A DNA stretch of 64,000 nt from Salmonella enterica subsp. enterica serovar Choleraesuis (GTDB lineage: Bacteria > Pseudomonadota > Gammaproteobacteria > Enterobacterales > Enterobacteriaceae): NCBI GenBank assembly GCA_022846635.1, contig AP025685.1:1736001-1800000 (forward strand), in the 5' to 3' direction. Both the position numbers and the translations under genes were made by a program. The notes below the pieces were generated by a model. That model saw nothing but the letters and a program-made list of their open reading frames with translations, made no database searches and had not been told where the DNA came from. This document shows positions 16,097-26,253 of the stretch, piece after piece. The first letter of the stretch is position 1, and each line of letters starts with the position of its first letter.

Positions 16097-17746
16097 TTAG
16101 CGCTGGCTGCATCCGGCACACTGCTTATTCTGGATTTGCTGGAAGAAGTCATTACCTTTGTCATCCACCAGGATAAACGCCGGGAAGTTTTCCACTTCGA
16201 TTTTCCAGATAGCTTCCATCCCCAGCTCAGGATAGGCCACACACTCCAGGCTCTTAATACTTTGCTGTGCCAGTACCGCAGCCGGGCCGCCGATTGAACC
16301 CAGGTAGAAACCGCCGTGTTTATGGCAGGCATCGGTTACCTGCTGGCTGCGGTTGCCTTTCGCCAGCATCACCATGCTGGCACCGTGGGACTGTAGCAGG
16401 TCTACGTAAGAATCCATGCGGCCAGCCGTGGTCGGGCCAAGAGAACCAGAGGCATAACCTTCCGGCGTTTTGGCCGGGCCTGCGTAATAGATTGGGTGGT
16501 CTTTCACGTATTGCGGCAACTCTTCGCCATTATCAATAAGCTCTTTCAGCTTAGCGTGCGCGATATCGCGAGCCACAATAATGGTGCCGTTAAGCGTCAG
16601 GCGGGTAGAAACCGGATGGGCAGAAAGCTGGGCCAGAATGTCGCTCATTGGCTGGTTTAGGTTGATGCTGACTACGTTACCTTCACCCTGCTGGCGCAGT
16701 TCTTGAGGAATGTACTGGCCAGGGTTAGCTTCCAGTTTCTCAATCCAGATACCGTCGCGGTTGATCTTGGCTTTGATATTACGGTCAGCCGAGCAGGAAA
16801 CTCCCATGCCAATTGGGCATGAAGCTCCGTGGCGCGGCAGGCGGATAACCCGAATGTCATGAGCGAAATATTTACCGCCAAACTGCGCACCGAGGCCCAG
16901 ATTTTGCGCTTCCTGCAACAGCTCCTGCTCCAGCGCTACGTCGCGAAACGCCTGGCCGTGCTCATTACCTTCGGTCGGCAAACCATCATAATAGCGGGTA
17001 GAGGCCAGTTTTACCGTTTTCAGCGTGGCTTCGGCTGAGGTGCCGCCAATGACAAATGCGATATGGTACGGCGGGCAGGCTGCGGTACCCAGGGTGCGCA
17101 TTTTCTCAACCAGATAATTTTTAAGTTTAGCCGGAGTTATTAGCGCTTTGGTTTCCTGATACAGGTAGGTTTTATTGGCGGAACCGCCGCCTTTAGCCAT
17201 GCACAGGAATTTGTACTCATCGCCATCCACGCTGTAGAGATCGATCTGCGCCGGCAGGTTGGTACCGGTGTTCACCTCTTTGTACATATCCAGCGGCGCG
17301 TTTTGGGAGTAACGCAAGTTATCTTCGATGTAGGTGTTATATACCCCACGAGCCAGGGCCGCCTCATCGCCGCCGCCGGTCCAGACGTTCTGGCCCTTTT
17401 TACCCATAATGATAGCGGTGCCGGTATCCTGGCAGGTTGGCAGTACGCCTTTGGCGGCTATTTCAGAGTTACGCAGGAATTGCAGGGCGACGTATTTGTC
17501 GTTAGCGCTGGCTTCCGGGTCCAGCAAAATAGAGGCCACCTGCTTCTGGTGCGAGGTGCGCAGCATAAATGCCGCATCGTGGAACGCCTGCTGCGCCAGC
17601 AGGGTGAGCGCCTCTGGCTCAACTTTCAGAACGTCCTGGCCTTCGAAGCTGGCGACGGAAACATGCTCGCGGCTCAGCAGATAGTATTCGGTTTCGTCCT
17701 TCGCCATTGGAAAAGGGTTCTGATAAACAAACGGTTTATTCGACAT
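16097..17746 (-). CDS. fumA: class I fumarate hydratase (FumA/FumB type)
   Basis: The 549-residue [4Fe-4S] fumarase interconverts fumarate and malate. It starts [20 protein letters not shown], almost as in E. coli FumA/FumB (548), with GGAG 6 bases before the ATG at 17746. The cluster cysteines are expected in [10 protein letters not shown] (near residue 105), GTAACPPYH (near 224) and [17 protein letters not shown] (near 318). [16 protein letters not shown] marks the C-terminal domain. It lies 49 bases downstream of a dicarboxylate transporter, as fumarase genes often do in anaerobic C4-acid operons, so FumB-like duty (malate to fumarate) is likely. I cannot separate FumA from FumB by sequence alone. 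Confidence 0.93.
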   Translation of the reverse strand: MSNKPFVYQNPFPMAKDETEYYLLSREHVSVASFEGQDVLKVEPEALTLLAQQAFHDAAFMLRTSHQKQVASILLDPEASANDKYVALQFLRNSEIAAKGVLPTCQDTGTAIIMGKKGQNVWTGGGDEAALARGVYNTYIEDNLRYSQNAPLDMYKEVNTGTNLPAQIDLYSVDGDEYKFLCMAKGGGSANKTYLYQETKALITPAKLKNYLVEKMRTLGTAACPPYHIAFVIGGTSAEATLKTVKLASTRYYDGLPTEGNEHGQAFRDVALEQELLQEAQNLGLGAQFGGKYFAHDIRVIRLPRHGASCPIGMGVSCSADRNIKAKINRDGIWIEKLEANPGQYIPQELRQQGEGNVVSINLNQPMSDILAQLSAHPVSTRLTLNGTIIVARDIAHAKLKELIDNGEELPQYVKDHPIYYAGPAKTPEGYASGSLGPTTAGRMDSYVDLLQSHGASMVMLAKGNRSQQVTDACHKHGGFYLGSIGGPAAVLAQQSIKSLECVAYPELGMEAIWKIEVENFPAFILVDDKGNDFFQQIQNKQCAGCSQR

Positions 17747-17795
17747 ACTCAACTCCATAAAAATTAACCGCCGGGGGACGCCCGACGGTTTTGAA

Positions 17796-19301
17796 TCAGA
17801 ACATCATCGACATCCATGGATAGCCGATAACCAGCAGAGCAACCAGGAACAGGCCACCGAAGATGGTGCCGAGCCGCCAGTAGTCTTTGGTTGGCAGATA
17901 GCCACTACCGTAATAAATCGGGCTTGGGCCGGTACCGAATGGGGTAATAATCCCCATGATGCCGAGTGAGGTCACCATCAGCAGGCAGAACACTTCCATA
18001 TTCATGCCAGGAATTGTGGAGGCGATAGTCAGCATAGCTGGAAGCAACGCGGTGGTATGCGCTGTGGTGCTGGCGAAAAGGTAATGCAGCAGGTAGAACG
18101 CCAGTAGCAGAACGATGGTGGCAACGCCTGGGGAGATACCGGCCATCATGGCACCGCCTTCTTTACCCAGCCAGCCGATAAACCCGGTGGATGACAGGCC
18201 ATCGGCAAGGGCGACCAGAGTGGCGAACCATACGAAGGTATTCCATGCCGCTTTATTACCGGTGATATCGCTCCACTCCAGAACGCCGGTCCACAGCATC
18301 AAACCGATAACCAGCAGAGCGGCCATAGCCGGTTCAATCCAGGTGGCGGCGAAAATCCACATAATTAATGCACAGCAGACAAACACCAGCAGCAGGATTT
18401 CATTGCGCGACAGACGGCCCAATTTTTCAAGCTCACGGCTGGCCCACAGCGGCACTTCGTCGTTTACTTTCACTTCTGGTGGATAGAACCAGTAGGCCAG
18501 CAGCGGCATAGTCAGAATAAGCAGAATGCCCAGCGGCAGGAAGGCGATAAACCAGGTACCCCAGGAGATATTGATACCTACAATGCTTTTAACCAAAGCC
18601 AGTGCTAGCAGGTTCGGTGCCAGCGCCGACAGGAACATAGAGCTGGTGATACAGGCGGCGGTGATGGCCACCCACATCAGATAAGAACCGATCTTACGGG
18701 CGCTCGGATCATTTGGTTTTGAACCATACAGCGGCGGCAGGTTGGCAATAATAGGGTAGATAGTCCCCCCGCTGCGCGCGGTGTTGGATGGCGTAAACGG
18801 TGCCAGCAACAGATCGGCCAGGGTGATAGCGTAACCGAGCGTCAGGCTGCGGCGGCCAAGATATTTCACCAGAATCAGCGCCAGACGGCGGCCAAACCGG
18901 GTTTTATCGTAACCGGCGGCAAACATAAACGCACCGAAGATAAGCCACACGGTAGAGTTACCAAAGCCGCTTACCGCCCATTTGAAAGAGGCGCCGGCCA
19001 GCTTAAATTTGGGGTCAGCCATTTGCTCCGGGCTGAACAGCAGCCACTGGCTACACAGCGCGATGGCGACAACGCCGGTCAGGCCAATGACGGCACCTGG
19101 CAGCGGCTCAAAGATCAGGCCGACAATAACGCCAACGAAAATAGCGAAATAGTGCCAGGCGTAAGGCGGTAAACCTTCAGGAACCGGCACGAAGAGCAGC
19201 AATATCGCGACGATAATCGGTAGTGCCATCATGACCAGGCGGCGAGACTGCCCGGTTTTAGGCGCCGCAGCGGGTGCGGGTATCGGTGATTTTTCATTCA
19301 T
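17796..19301 (-). CDS. DASS-family dicarboxylate/succinate antiporter (CitT/TtdT-like)
   Basis: The 501-residue inner-membrane protein has about 12 hydrophobic segments after a Pro/Ala-rich N-terminal tail. Signature regions of the divalent anion:sodium symporter/antiporter family are [20 protein letters not shown] (near residue 165) and [15 protein letters not shown] (near 410), each carrying an SNT- or TTAHT-like substrate loop. Relatives such as CitT and TtdT exchange citrate or tartrate for succinate. With fumarase downstream and a fumarate reductase divergently upstream, it probably imports a C4 (or C6) acid and exports succinate. The exact substrate cannot be read from the sequence. The ribosome site is weak. 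Confidence 0.85.
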   Translation of the reverse strand: MNEKSPIPAPAAAPKTGQSRRLVMMALPIIVAILLLFVPVPEGLPPYAWHYFAIFVGVIVGLIFEPLPGAVIGLTGVVAIALCSQWLLFSPEQMADPKFKLAGASFKWAVSGFGNSTVWLIFGAFMFAAGYDKTRFGRRLALILVKYLGRRSLTLGYAITLADLLLAPFTPSNTARSGGTIYPIIANLPPLYGSKPNDPSARKIGSYLMWVAITAACITSSMFLSALAPNLLALALVKSIVGINISWGTWFIAFLPLGILLILTMPLLAYWFYPPEVKVNDEVPLWASRELEKLGRLSRNEILLLVFVCCALIMWIFAATWIEPAMAALLVIGLMLWTGVLEWSDITGNKAAWNTFVWFATLVALADGLSSTGFIGWLGKEGGAMMAGISPGVATIVLLLAFYLLHYLFASTTAHTTALLPAMLTIASTIPGMNMEVFCLLMVTSLGIMGIITPFGTGPSPIYYGSGYLPTKDYWRLGTIFGGLFLVALLVIGYPWMSMMF

Positions 19302-19422
19302 AATAAATGTCTACAAGTAGTTAAAAATTCGGTTTGTTAATTCGCCGGAAATATCGATTTTTTTAGTTATTTAACTTTATTAAGTTATTTAATGTTGAGA
19401 TTTCATTCTTCGGAGAATAACC

Positions 19423-19450
19423 ATTTAGCGCTATATTAAATGCGCTAAAT
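19423..19450. promoter_or_regulatory. 28-bp operator-like inverted repeat in the transporter/fumarate-reductase interval
   Basis: ATTTAGCGC (19423-19431) and GCGCTAAAT (19442-19450) are perfect 9-bp arms with a 10-base AT spacer, so half-site centres are about two helical turns apart. It lies 122 bases upstream of the transporter start in the 640-bp divergent interval. The regulator is unknown; DcuR, whose sites are AT-rich and poorly defined, is one possibility. Confidence 0.5.
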
Positions 19451-19496
19451 TAAAATTCATAATTTTTATATAATGCACTTTATCCCACCATCTATT

Positions 19497-19510
19497 TTGA
19501 CTTTGATCAA
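19497..19510. promoter_or_regulatory. candidate FNR box
   Basis: TTGAC-TTTG-ATCAA matches the FNR consensus TTGAT-N4-ATCAA at 9 of 10 positions. It lies in the AT-rich interval between the divergent transporter/fumarase and fumarate-reductase operons, where anaerobic activation would make sense. Apart from this site and the repeat at 19423-19450, I see no gene in 19302-19941. Confidence 0.6.
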
Positions 19511-19941
19511 ATAACGCCATTTATCATTTTGGTCACTTATATATAAATAAATAGTTTCAAAGTGAGTGTGGATTATGGCTAAAGGCAGGGCGGATAAATC
19601 ATAAAGCCCGTTTGCCAACGGTTCATGCCTGGGCTGAGATACTGCTGGTTAAGACCGTTGCATCCTTCTGGTGGTGGCGTCTGGATGGATTTTGCAGCAC
19701 TAAAGCAACAATATGGTAAATAAATTGTTATTTAAATTTGGCGGATTTTTAAATCTATTATTTTTAAAAGGGTGTCACTTTGGTGGTATGGCTTTTTTTA
19801 GCCCTTAAATACTTTTAAAACTAATGTAACTACTTTAGTAACTAATAACACGGTTATATTAATGGTATGAGATCGGCAAAAAACATAACCAGAATTAAGT
19901 CCGATAAAGAATTCAGAAGTTTTTAATATTTGGAGTTAACT

Positions 19942-22719
19942 ATGAACAGTAATCCACGTCTGTTTAACCCCTTTACTCTTCCTAATGGTACCGAGCTTAA
20001 AAACCGCCTGTGTATGGCACCAATGACCACCTGTACCGGTTATTACGATGGCTCGGTGACCAGTGAACTGGTTGAGTACTATCGGGCGCGTGCCGGATCT
20101 ATCGGTACTATTATCGTCGAATGCTGCTTTGTCGACGACCTGGGTCTGGCATTTCCAGGGGCCATCGGCATTGATAACGACGATAAAATTGAAGGGCTGG
20201 CGAAAATTGCCCATGCCATCAAGTCGAAAGGTTCCAAAGCCGTATTGCAGATCTATCACGGCGGTCGCATGGTGGAGCCTAAACTGATTGGTGGCCGCAC
20301 GCCGGTTGGGCCTAGCGCCATTGCCGCTCCGCGTGACGGGGCAGCAACGCCGGTTGCTTTAACCACGGCAGAAGTTGAAGCCATGGTCGCGAAATTTGGC
20401 GACGGCGTACGCCGCGCGATTCAGGCCGGGTTTGACGGCGTGGAGCTGCATGGGGCCAATACTTACCTGATTCAGCAGTTCTATTCGCCAAACTCCAACC
20501 AGCGTGACGACGAATGGGGCGGCAGCCGCGACAATCGCGCTCGTTTCCCGCTGGCCGTACTGGATATCACCCATAAAATGGTGCGCCAGTACGCGGATGA
20601 CTCCTTCATTATTGGCTACCGCTTCTCTCCTGAAGAGATGGAAGTGCCGGGGATTCGCTTTGACGACACCATGTATCTGCTGGAGAAACTGGCGCAGCGC
20701 GGCCTGGATTATCTGCACTTCTCCATGGGCTACTCACTGCGCGGTTCAATTGTAGATACCGACGATAAAACCCCGCTTATCAACAAATACTGCCAGCTTC
20801 GTTCTGAAGCTCTGGCTCAGATCCCAGTGATGGGCGTCGGTGCGCTGGTCAACGAGTCAGACATTGAAACCGCGATGGATAATGGCTATGACCTGGCGGC
20901 GATTGGCCGGGGCTGTATTGCCTATCCGGATTGGGCCGACCGCATTGCGCGCGGCGAACAGCTGGAACTGTCCATTGATAGCACTCAGCGCGAAGCGCTG
21001 GAGATACCGGAACCGCTGTGGCGTTTCTTCCTGGTTGAAGCCATGATCCGCGATATGAGCATGGGTGAGCAGAAGTTTAAGGCCGGGGTATTTACCGAAA
21101 CGGTTAAAGACGATGCCAGCGAACTGGTGATTGATGTTAGCCTCGAAACTGACCGTATCGCCGATATTGTACTCGCCGGTGCCGCTGACCAGGACGTAAG
21201 CTTTACCGCCAGTTTCGAAGAAATTCGTGGTCGTATTCTTGATGCCAATACGCCACACGTTGACGCGGTTTCAGGCGCAACTTCCCAGAGTGAGGCGGTG
21301 AAAAAAGCCGTTTCTAAAGCGATGGTTAAATCCAGTAAAGCGCTGGCTCAGGAAGAAGGCACAGCCCAGGAAACCACCAAAGAATACGATGTGGTGGTTA
21401 TCGGCAGCGGTGGCGCGGGCCTCGCGGCGGCTATTCAAGCCCATGATCTGGGTGCCAGCGTACTGATCGTGGAAAAAATGCCGACTATTGGCGGTAACAC
21501 AATCAAAGCTTCTGCCGGGATGAATGCTGCCGAGACTCGCTTCCAGCGCGTGAAAGGTATCCACGATAGTAAAGAGCTGTTCTATGCCGAAACCCTGAAA
21601 GGCGGCGGTAATAAAAACAATCCGGCGCTGTTGCACCGCTTTGTCGAGAACGCTCCTCAGGCCATTGAGTGGCTGGCCTGCCGCGGAATTATGCTTAACG
21701 ATATCACCACTACCGGCGGTATGAGCATCGACCGCACCCACCGTCCAAGAGACGGGTCGGCGGTTGGCGGCTATCTGATAAGTGGCCTGGTGCGTAATAT
21801 CAACAAACGCGATATCGACGTTATGCTCGATACCTCGGTGACTGAGATTGTCATGACTGGCGGTGAAGTCAGCGGCGTACAGCTGCTGAACGATGAAAAT
21901 GAAACCCTCATCGTTAACGCCCGCAGTATTATCATGGCAACCGGCGGATTTAGCGCCAATAGCGAGATGGTCGTGAAATATCGCCCGGATCTGGCGGGTT
22001 TTGTCACCACCAACCACAAAGGCGCTACCGGCAGCGGTATTGCTCTGCTGGAGCGCATTGGCGCGGGTACCGTGGATATGGGCGAAATCCAGATTCACCC
22101 GACCGTCGAGCAGAGCACGTCGTACCTTATCTCCGAGTCGATTCGCGGCGGCGGTGCTATCCTGGTTAATCAGCAGGGCAGCCGCTTCTTTAACGAAATG
22201 TCGACCCGCGATAAAGTATCGGCGGCGATTATCGCCTTACCGGAAAAATACGCCTACGTGCTGTTTGATGAGTATGTGCGGATTAAAAATAAGGCCGCTG
22301 ACGAATATATCGCAAAAGGACTGGTGACCAGCGCCAGTTCGCCGCGTGAGCTGGCGGAGAAACTGGGTATGGATGAGCACCAGTTGCTGGCAACGCTGGA
22401 ACGCTACAACGGCTTTGTTGAAGCGCAAAACGATACCGACTTTGGTCGTACTACCGCGCTGCGTAACCCAATCAACGCCGGGCCGTTTTATGCGATTCGC
22501 ATCGCTCCAGGGGTTCACCACACCATGGGCGGAGTGACCATTAACACCGAAACTGAAGTGCTGAACACCGAACATCAGGTAATACCTGGCGCTTATGCGG
22601 CGGGTGAGGTGGCCGGTGGTATTCACGGCGGTAACCGAATTGGCGGCAACGCCGTGGCTGATATTATTATCTTCGGCACCCTGGCGGGCCAGCAGGCGGC
22701 TAACCGGGCGCAACGTTAA
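19942..22719 (+). CDS. soluble NADH:fumarate reductase (OYE-like + FMN-bind + FAD-binding 2 domains)
   Basis: The 925-residue three-domain flavoprotein starts at 19942 (GGAG upstream). Residues 1 to about 345 are an old-yellow-enzyme/NADH:flavin oxidoreductase domain (NRLCMAPMTT, GVELHGANTYLIQQFYSP, SNQRDDEWGGSRDNR). About 370-455 is an FMN-binding domain with the ApbE flavinylation motif DAVSGAT at 441-447; the modified residue should be Thr447. About 475-925 is a fumarate-reductase-type FAD domain (VVIGSGGAGLAAA, GSRFFNEMSTRD, GVHHTMGGVTI). The same architecture is known from the cytoplasmic NADH-dependent fumarate reductase of Klebsiella pneumoniae. No signal peptide, heme site or membrane segment is present. 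ApbE follows directly. Confidence 0.92.
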   Translation: MNSNPRLFNPFTLPNGTELKNRLCMAPMTTCTGYYDGSVTSELVEYYRARAGSIGTIIVECCFVDDLGLAFPGAIGIDNDDKIEGLAKIAHAIKSKGSKAVLQIYHGGRMVEPKLIGGRTPVGPSAIAAPRDGAATPVALTTAEVEAMVAKFGDGVRRAIQAGFDGVELHGANTYLIQQFYSPNSNQRDDEWGGSRDNRARFPLAVLDITHKMVRQYADDSFIIGYRFSPEEMEVPGIRFDDTMYLLEKLAQRGLDYLHFSMGYSLRGSIVDTDDKTPLINKYCQLRSEALAQIPVMGVGALVNESDIETAMDNGYDLAAIGRGCIAYPDWADRIARGEQLELSIDSTQREALEIPEPLWRFFLVEAMIRDMSMGEQKFKAGVFTETVKDDASELVIDVSLETDRIADIVLAGAADQDVSFTASFEEIRGRILDANTPHVDAVSGATSQSEAVKKAVSKAMVKSSKALAQEEGTAQETTKEYDVVVIGSGGAGLAAAIQAHDLGASVLIVEKMPTIGGNTIKASAGMNAAETRFQRVKGIHDSKELFYAETLKGGGNKNNPALLHRFVENAPQAIEWLACRGIMLNDITTTGGMSIDRTHRPRDGSAVGGYLISGLVRNINKRDIDVMLDTSVTEIVMTGGEVSGVQLLNDENETLIVNARSIIMATGGFSANSEMVVKYRPDLAGFVTTNHKGATGSGIALLERIGAGTVDMGEIQIHPTVEQSTSYLISESIRGGGAILVNQQGSRFFNEMSTRDKVSAAIIALPEKYAYVLFDEYVRIKNKAADEYIAKGLVTSASSPRELAEKLGMDEHQLLATLERYNGFVEAQNDTDFGRTTALRNPINAGPFYAIRIAPGVHHTMGGVTINTETEVLNTEHQVIPGAYAAGEVAGGIHGGNRIGGNAVADIIIFGTLAGQQAANRAQR

Positions 22720-22730
22720 GTTTTGCAATC

Positions 22731-22754
22731 GCGCTCCGACATTCGTCGGGGCGC
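22731..22754 (+). other. hairpin in the fumarate reductase-apbE gap
   Basis: GCGCTCCGAC and GTCGGGGCGC form a 10-bp stem (one G-T pair) with a 4-base loop. Only a short T-run follows, so it may act as a leaky terminator or RNA stabiliser that keeps ApbE below the reductase level. Confidence 0.5.
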
Positions 22755-22778
22755 GCATTTAAACACTCTGGAGCCGAT

Positions 22779-23732
22779 ATGCAGGAACCCGCAGGTGTTT
22801 ATAGCTACAGTGCCGTACTTATGGGCTCTCCCATACTCCTCAAGCTTTTCGTCAACGACGCTCCGCTCGCCGGGCGCGTATTTCGCCTTATCAAACACTA
22901 CGAAGATCTCTTTACCGTCAATCGTACGCCTTCTCAGGTCATGGCGGTGAATCAGGCTGCCGGACGGCATCCGGTGGTGGTCAGCCAGCCGGTCTTTGCG
23001 CTGATTAAATGCGCTAAAGCCGCCAGTCTGTTACCGGATAGCGCTTTTAACCTGGCCATTGGCCCGCTGGTAAAACGCTGGCGCATTGGTTTTCACGGCG
23101 ACAGCGTGCCGCCAGCCGCTGAAATAACCGGATTACTGGCGCTGACCCATCCGCAGGATGTTGTTCTGGATGAGGCGGCTTCGAGCATAATGCTAGCGCG
23201 TCCCGGTATGGAGATAGACCTTGGCGCGATTGCCAAGGGCTATATCGCCGACCGGGTGCGCGACTATCTGCATCATGAAGGTATAAAAGAAGGGCTTATT
23301 AACCTGGGCGGAAATGTTCAGACCCTGGGAGAAGCGCCGCGCGAATGGGCCATCGGGCTTAAAAAACCGTTTGCCCTTAAGGACGAGCTGGTGGGAGTGA
23401 TAAACGTCTCCAGCGGTTCGGTGGTGACTTCAGGCGTATATGAACGCTACTTCGAACAGGATGGCCGCCGTTACCACCATATACTCGATCCGCGCACCGG
23501 CTACCCGCTGGATAATGAGCTGGACAGCGTCACGATTATTGCCCGCGACTCGCTGGACTGTGATATCTGGACCACGCTGATTTTCGGGTTGGGAGTGACA
23601 GCCGGGCGTCAGGCGCTGAGCGCCCGGCCCGACATTGAAGCTGTTTTTGTCACTAAAGATCGGCGGGTGATTGTGTCATCAAGCCGACAGTTCTCTTTTA
23701 GCCTGACTGACAGCGATTATCAGTTAGGCTGA
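22779..23732 (+). CDS. apbE: FAD:protein FMN transferase ApbE (cytoplasmic form)
   Basis: The 317-residue ApbE-family protein links FMN from FAD to a Thr or Ser in a D-x-x-(S/T)-G-A-T motif; the upstream reductase has that motif. Visible family features are FNLAIGPLVKRW (near residue 88), IDLGAIAKGYIADRV (near 150), LINLGGNVQTLG (near 172) and HHILDPRTGYPLDNELDSVT (near 235). It lacks the lipoprotein signal of the usual periplasmic ApbE, so it should act in the cytosol where its target is. GGAG precedes the ATG by 5 bases. The gene ends 3 bases before the convergent dcuR stop. Confidence 0.92.
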   Translation: MQEPAGVYSYSAVLMGSPILLKLFVNDAPLAGRVFRLIKHYEDLFTVNRTPSQVMAVNQAAGRHPVVVSQPVFALIKCAKAASLLPDSAFNLAIGPLVKRWRIGFHGDSVPPAAEITGLLALTHPQDVVLDEAASSIMLARPGMEIDLGAIAKGYIADRVRDYLHHEGIKEGLINLGGNVQTLGEAPREWAIGLKKPFALKDELVGVINVSSGSVVTSGVYERYFEQDGRRYHHILDPRTGYPLDNELDSVTIIARDSLDCDIWTTLIFGLGVTAGRQALSARPDIEAVFVTKDRRVIVSSSRQFSFSLTDSDYQLG

Positions 23733-23735
23733 TGG

Positions 23736-24455
23736 CTACTGGCAGTACTGATGCAGCAGCGCGTGCTGGTCGGGCTCAAGCCGGTAACGATAGACAGGGC
23801 GACCGGTGACGCCATAATGAATGCTGGTAAACAGAATATTAATCTGTGCCAGCCAGATAAGATACTTACGGCAGGATACCCGGGAGATATTCACCGCCGC
23901 CGCCAAATCGTCGGTGGAAAATTCGATATCTGGGTTGTTGTTAATCCACTGGCAAATAGTGCGCAGGGTTTGTGGGGTTAAGCCCTTAGGCAGGCGTCGG
24001 CTATCGGCCACTTCCGGCGCGCCGCCGTGCAACAGGCGATCCACATCCGACTGTTCATAATACTGATGCGATTTTATCTGGTTACGGCGTTCACGCCATG
24101 CGCTTAGCGCTTCTTCAAAGCGCGGGAACTGGAACGGTTTAATCAGATAATCCACCACCCCATAGTGCAGCGACTTCTGGATCGTGGCGGCATCGGCGGC
24201 AGAGGAGATCATTATCACATCGATAGATCGGCCGCTGGCCCGGATAACCGGCAACAGATCCAGACCATTGTCCTGTTGCATGTAGACATCCAACAGCACC
24301 AGATCGATATCGAGGTTAGGATCCGCAATCATCTCTTCGGCCTGCTTTAACGTGGCGGCGGTGCCACAGCAGCTAAACCCCGCAACCCGGCTGACATACA
24401 GACGGTTTAATTCGGCCACCATGGCGTCGTCATCGACGATTAACACATTAATCAC
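23736..24455 (-). CDS. dcuR: DcuR, C4-dicarboxylate response regulator
   Basis: The 239-residue CitB/DcuR-type response regulator has the acidic triad DDD at 8-10, phospho-acceptor Asp56 in LVLLDVYMQ, and YLIKPFQFPRFEEAL with the conserved Lys. The C-terminal helix-turn-helix region LPKGLTPQTLRTICQWI to NISRVSCRKYLIWLAQINIL closely follows E. coli DcuR. Phosphorylated DcuR activates fumarate uptake and respiration genes. It overlaps dcuS by 4 bases. Its position next to the fumarate reductase and transporter strongly suggests it controls them. Confidence 0.92.
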   Translation of the reverse strand: MINVLIVDDDAMVAELNRLYVSRVAGFSCCGTAATLKQAEEMIADPNLDIDLVLLDVYMQQDNGLDLLPVIRASGRSIDVIMISSAADAATIQKSLHYGVVDYLIKPFQFPRFEEALSAWRERRNQIKSHQYYEQSDVDRLLHGGAPEVADSRRLPKGLTPQTLRTICQWINNNPDIEFSTDDLAAAVNISRVSCRKYLIWLAQINILFTSIHYGVTGRPVYRYRLEPDQHALLHQYCQ

Positions 24456-26077
24456 GCTTGGCTCCTTTCGCTATCCCACGGGATTTGCATGAAGAATTGA
24501 GTAAATACTCCTGGCTCGGATTCGACGGTCAGGGAGCCTCCTGCGCCCTCAACTTGCTGTTTAGCCAGGAAAAGTCCAACGCCACGGTTTTCGCCTTTAG
24601 TAGAGAAACCCTTAGTGAAAATGGCGTCAATAATATCTGCGGTAATGCCCGGTCCGTCATCACTGACTTCAGCGCATAGCCAGCCGTTTTGATAATGCAG
24701 CAGTACGGCAATTTCCCCATCGGGCTGATTTTGCATGGCATCCAGCGCATTCTCTATCAGGTTGCCGAGCACAGTGATAAGCGTTGCTACCTGCTGCTGG
24801 TTCGGGTTATCCGGCAGCAGGCAGTCCGGGTCGAGCATCAGCTTATGGCCCGCTTCTTTGGCACGATTGATTTTACCCAGCAGAAAACCGGCAATAACCG
24901 GCGATTTTATCTGGCGCTGAATAGCACCAATATCAGTCTGATAGTTCTGCGCGGTTTGCAGCACGTACTCTTCCAGCTGGCTATAGCTTTTCATATGCAG
25001 CAGCCCAAGGATCACGTGCAGTTTATTCATAAACTCATGAGTGTGGGCGCGCAGGGCATCCACATAGTTGACCATTCCATCCAGGCGCTGCACTAACAGC
25101 TGCACTTCGGTTTTATCGCGGAAGGTGCAAATAGCGCCAATAATGGCGTCGCGGCTGCGTACCGGCACGGTATTGCTCAGCAGCAGGCGGCCATTACAGC
25201 TAATTTCCCGGTCCGGAAGCGCTTTTCCATCACGCAGTGCGGTATTGAGATTAGCCAGCAACGGCGCGTGCGGCGCTTCGTCATCCGGCCCGTGGCCAGA
25301 GACCGGTGAGAGCAGCATCTGGCGCGCTGCGTGGTTAATCATCGTTACCTGGCCGTGAACATCCACGGCGATAACGCCTTCTTTAAGCGACTGAAGCATG
25401 GCCTGGCGCTGTTCGTAACGCGCAGAAATCTCATAAGGCTCCAGCCCGAACAGAATCCGTTTTAGTACCCGCACCAAAATCCAGATCCCAAGCGATCCTA
25501 CCAGCGCGCTAAATAAGATTGTCCACAGTACGCTCCAGCGCGCCGAATTTATCTGCCGATCAACTTTACTCAGCGAAATGCCGATCGCCACCACGCCAAT
25601 CTGACGGTGGTTATCATCATAAATCGGGGTAAAGACTCGCAGCGCTTCGGCCAGTACGCCGTGGTTAACGGAGACATTTTCATGCCCGGAAAGGGCCGGG
25701 GCCAGGTCGTCACCGATAAAATGTTTCCCCACCGCCTGAGGGTCGGGATGGGAGTATCGTACCCCCTGCATATTGGTCACTACCGCAAATAACAGGTCGT
25801 TGCGCTGCTGAACGCTGTCGGTAAGCGGGGCGATAATATTGTTTTCGGGTGCGGCGGCCAGACCCTGACGCACCTGCGGCGTATCGGCAAGGGTACGGGC
25901 AATAGCCAGGGCAGTATCTTCTACGCCGTCGCGCGCTATCCGGCTGACCTGAACAAAATAGAGTGCGTAAACCACCAGCAGCACAGAAACAATCACGCAG
26001 CACATCATCAGCGTCACCGAAGTGACAAGCTTCATAGGATGCCCGGGCCGGGTCTCAAAGTGCGCTTGCTGGCTCAT
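24452..26077 (-). CDS. dcuS: DcuS, C4-dicarboxylate sensor histidine kinase
   Basis: The 541-residue membrane kinase (E. coli DcuS 543) has TM1 near residues 17-37, a periplasmic PAS domain, TM2 near 185-205, a cytoplasmic PAS domain and a DHp/ATPase core. Ligand residues match DcuS, not CitA: RYSHP (Arg and His of the C4 site) and ALRVFTPIYD. The phospho-accepting His is in RAHTHEFMNKLHVILGLLHM, and the ATP-binding boxes are NLIENALDA and DDGPGI. It senses external fumarate, succinate or malate. It is transcribed with dcuR and diverges from a MurQ-like gene. Confidence 0.93.
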   Translation of the reverse strand: MSQQAHFETRPGHPMKLVTSVTLMMCCVIVSVLLVVYALYFVQVSRIARDGVEDTALAIARTLADTPQVRQGLAAAPENNIIAPLTDSVQQRNDLLFAVVTNMQGVRYSHPDPQAVGKHFIGDDLAPALSGHENVSVNHGVLAEALRVFTPIYDDNHRQIGVVAIGISLSKVDRQINSARWSVLWTILFSALVGSLGIWILVRVLKRILFGLEPYEISARYEQRQAMLQSLKEGVIAVDVHGQVTMINHAARQMLLSPVSGHGPDDEAPHAPLLANLNTALRDGKALPDREISCNGRLLLSNTVPVRSRDAIIGAICTFRDKTEVQLLVQRLDGMVNYVDALRAHTHEFMNKLHVILGLLHMKSYSQLEEYVLQTAQNYQTDIGAIQRQIKSPVIAGFLLGKINRAKEAGHKLMLDPDCLLPDNPNQQQVATLITVLGNLIENALDAMQNQPDGEIAVLLHYQNGWLCAEVSDDGPGITADIIDAIFTKGFSTKGENRGVGLFLAKQQVEGAGGSLTVESEPGVFTQFFMQIPWDSERSQA

Positions 26078-26253
26078 GACGGTCTCTTTATTTTTGGCGT
26101 AAGGCGTTGATTATCGCTGAAGCGGCGCATTTCTTAAAGTCGCTGACTACAGATGCGGTTTTTAAAGCAGACCGTGGAATCGTGACAGCTTTCGCATGCC
26201 GTCTATATCAAACAGATTATAGTGGGCCGGAACCCATAATTAAGGAGATGATT

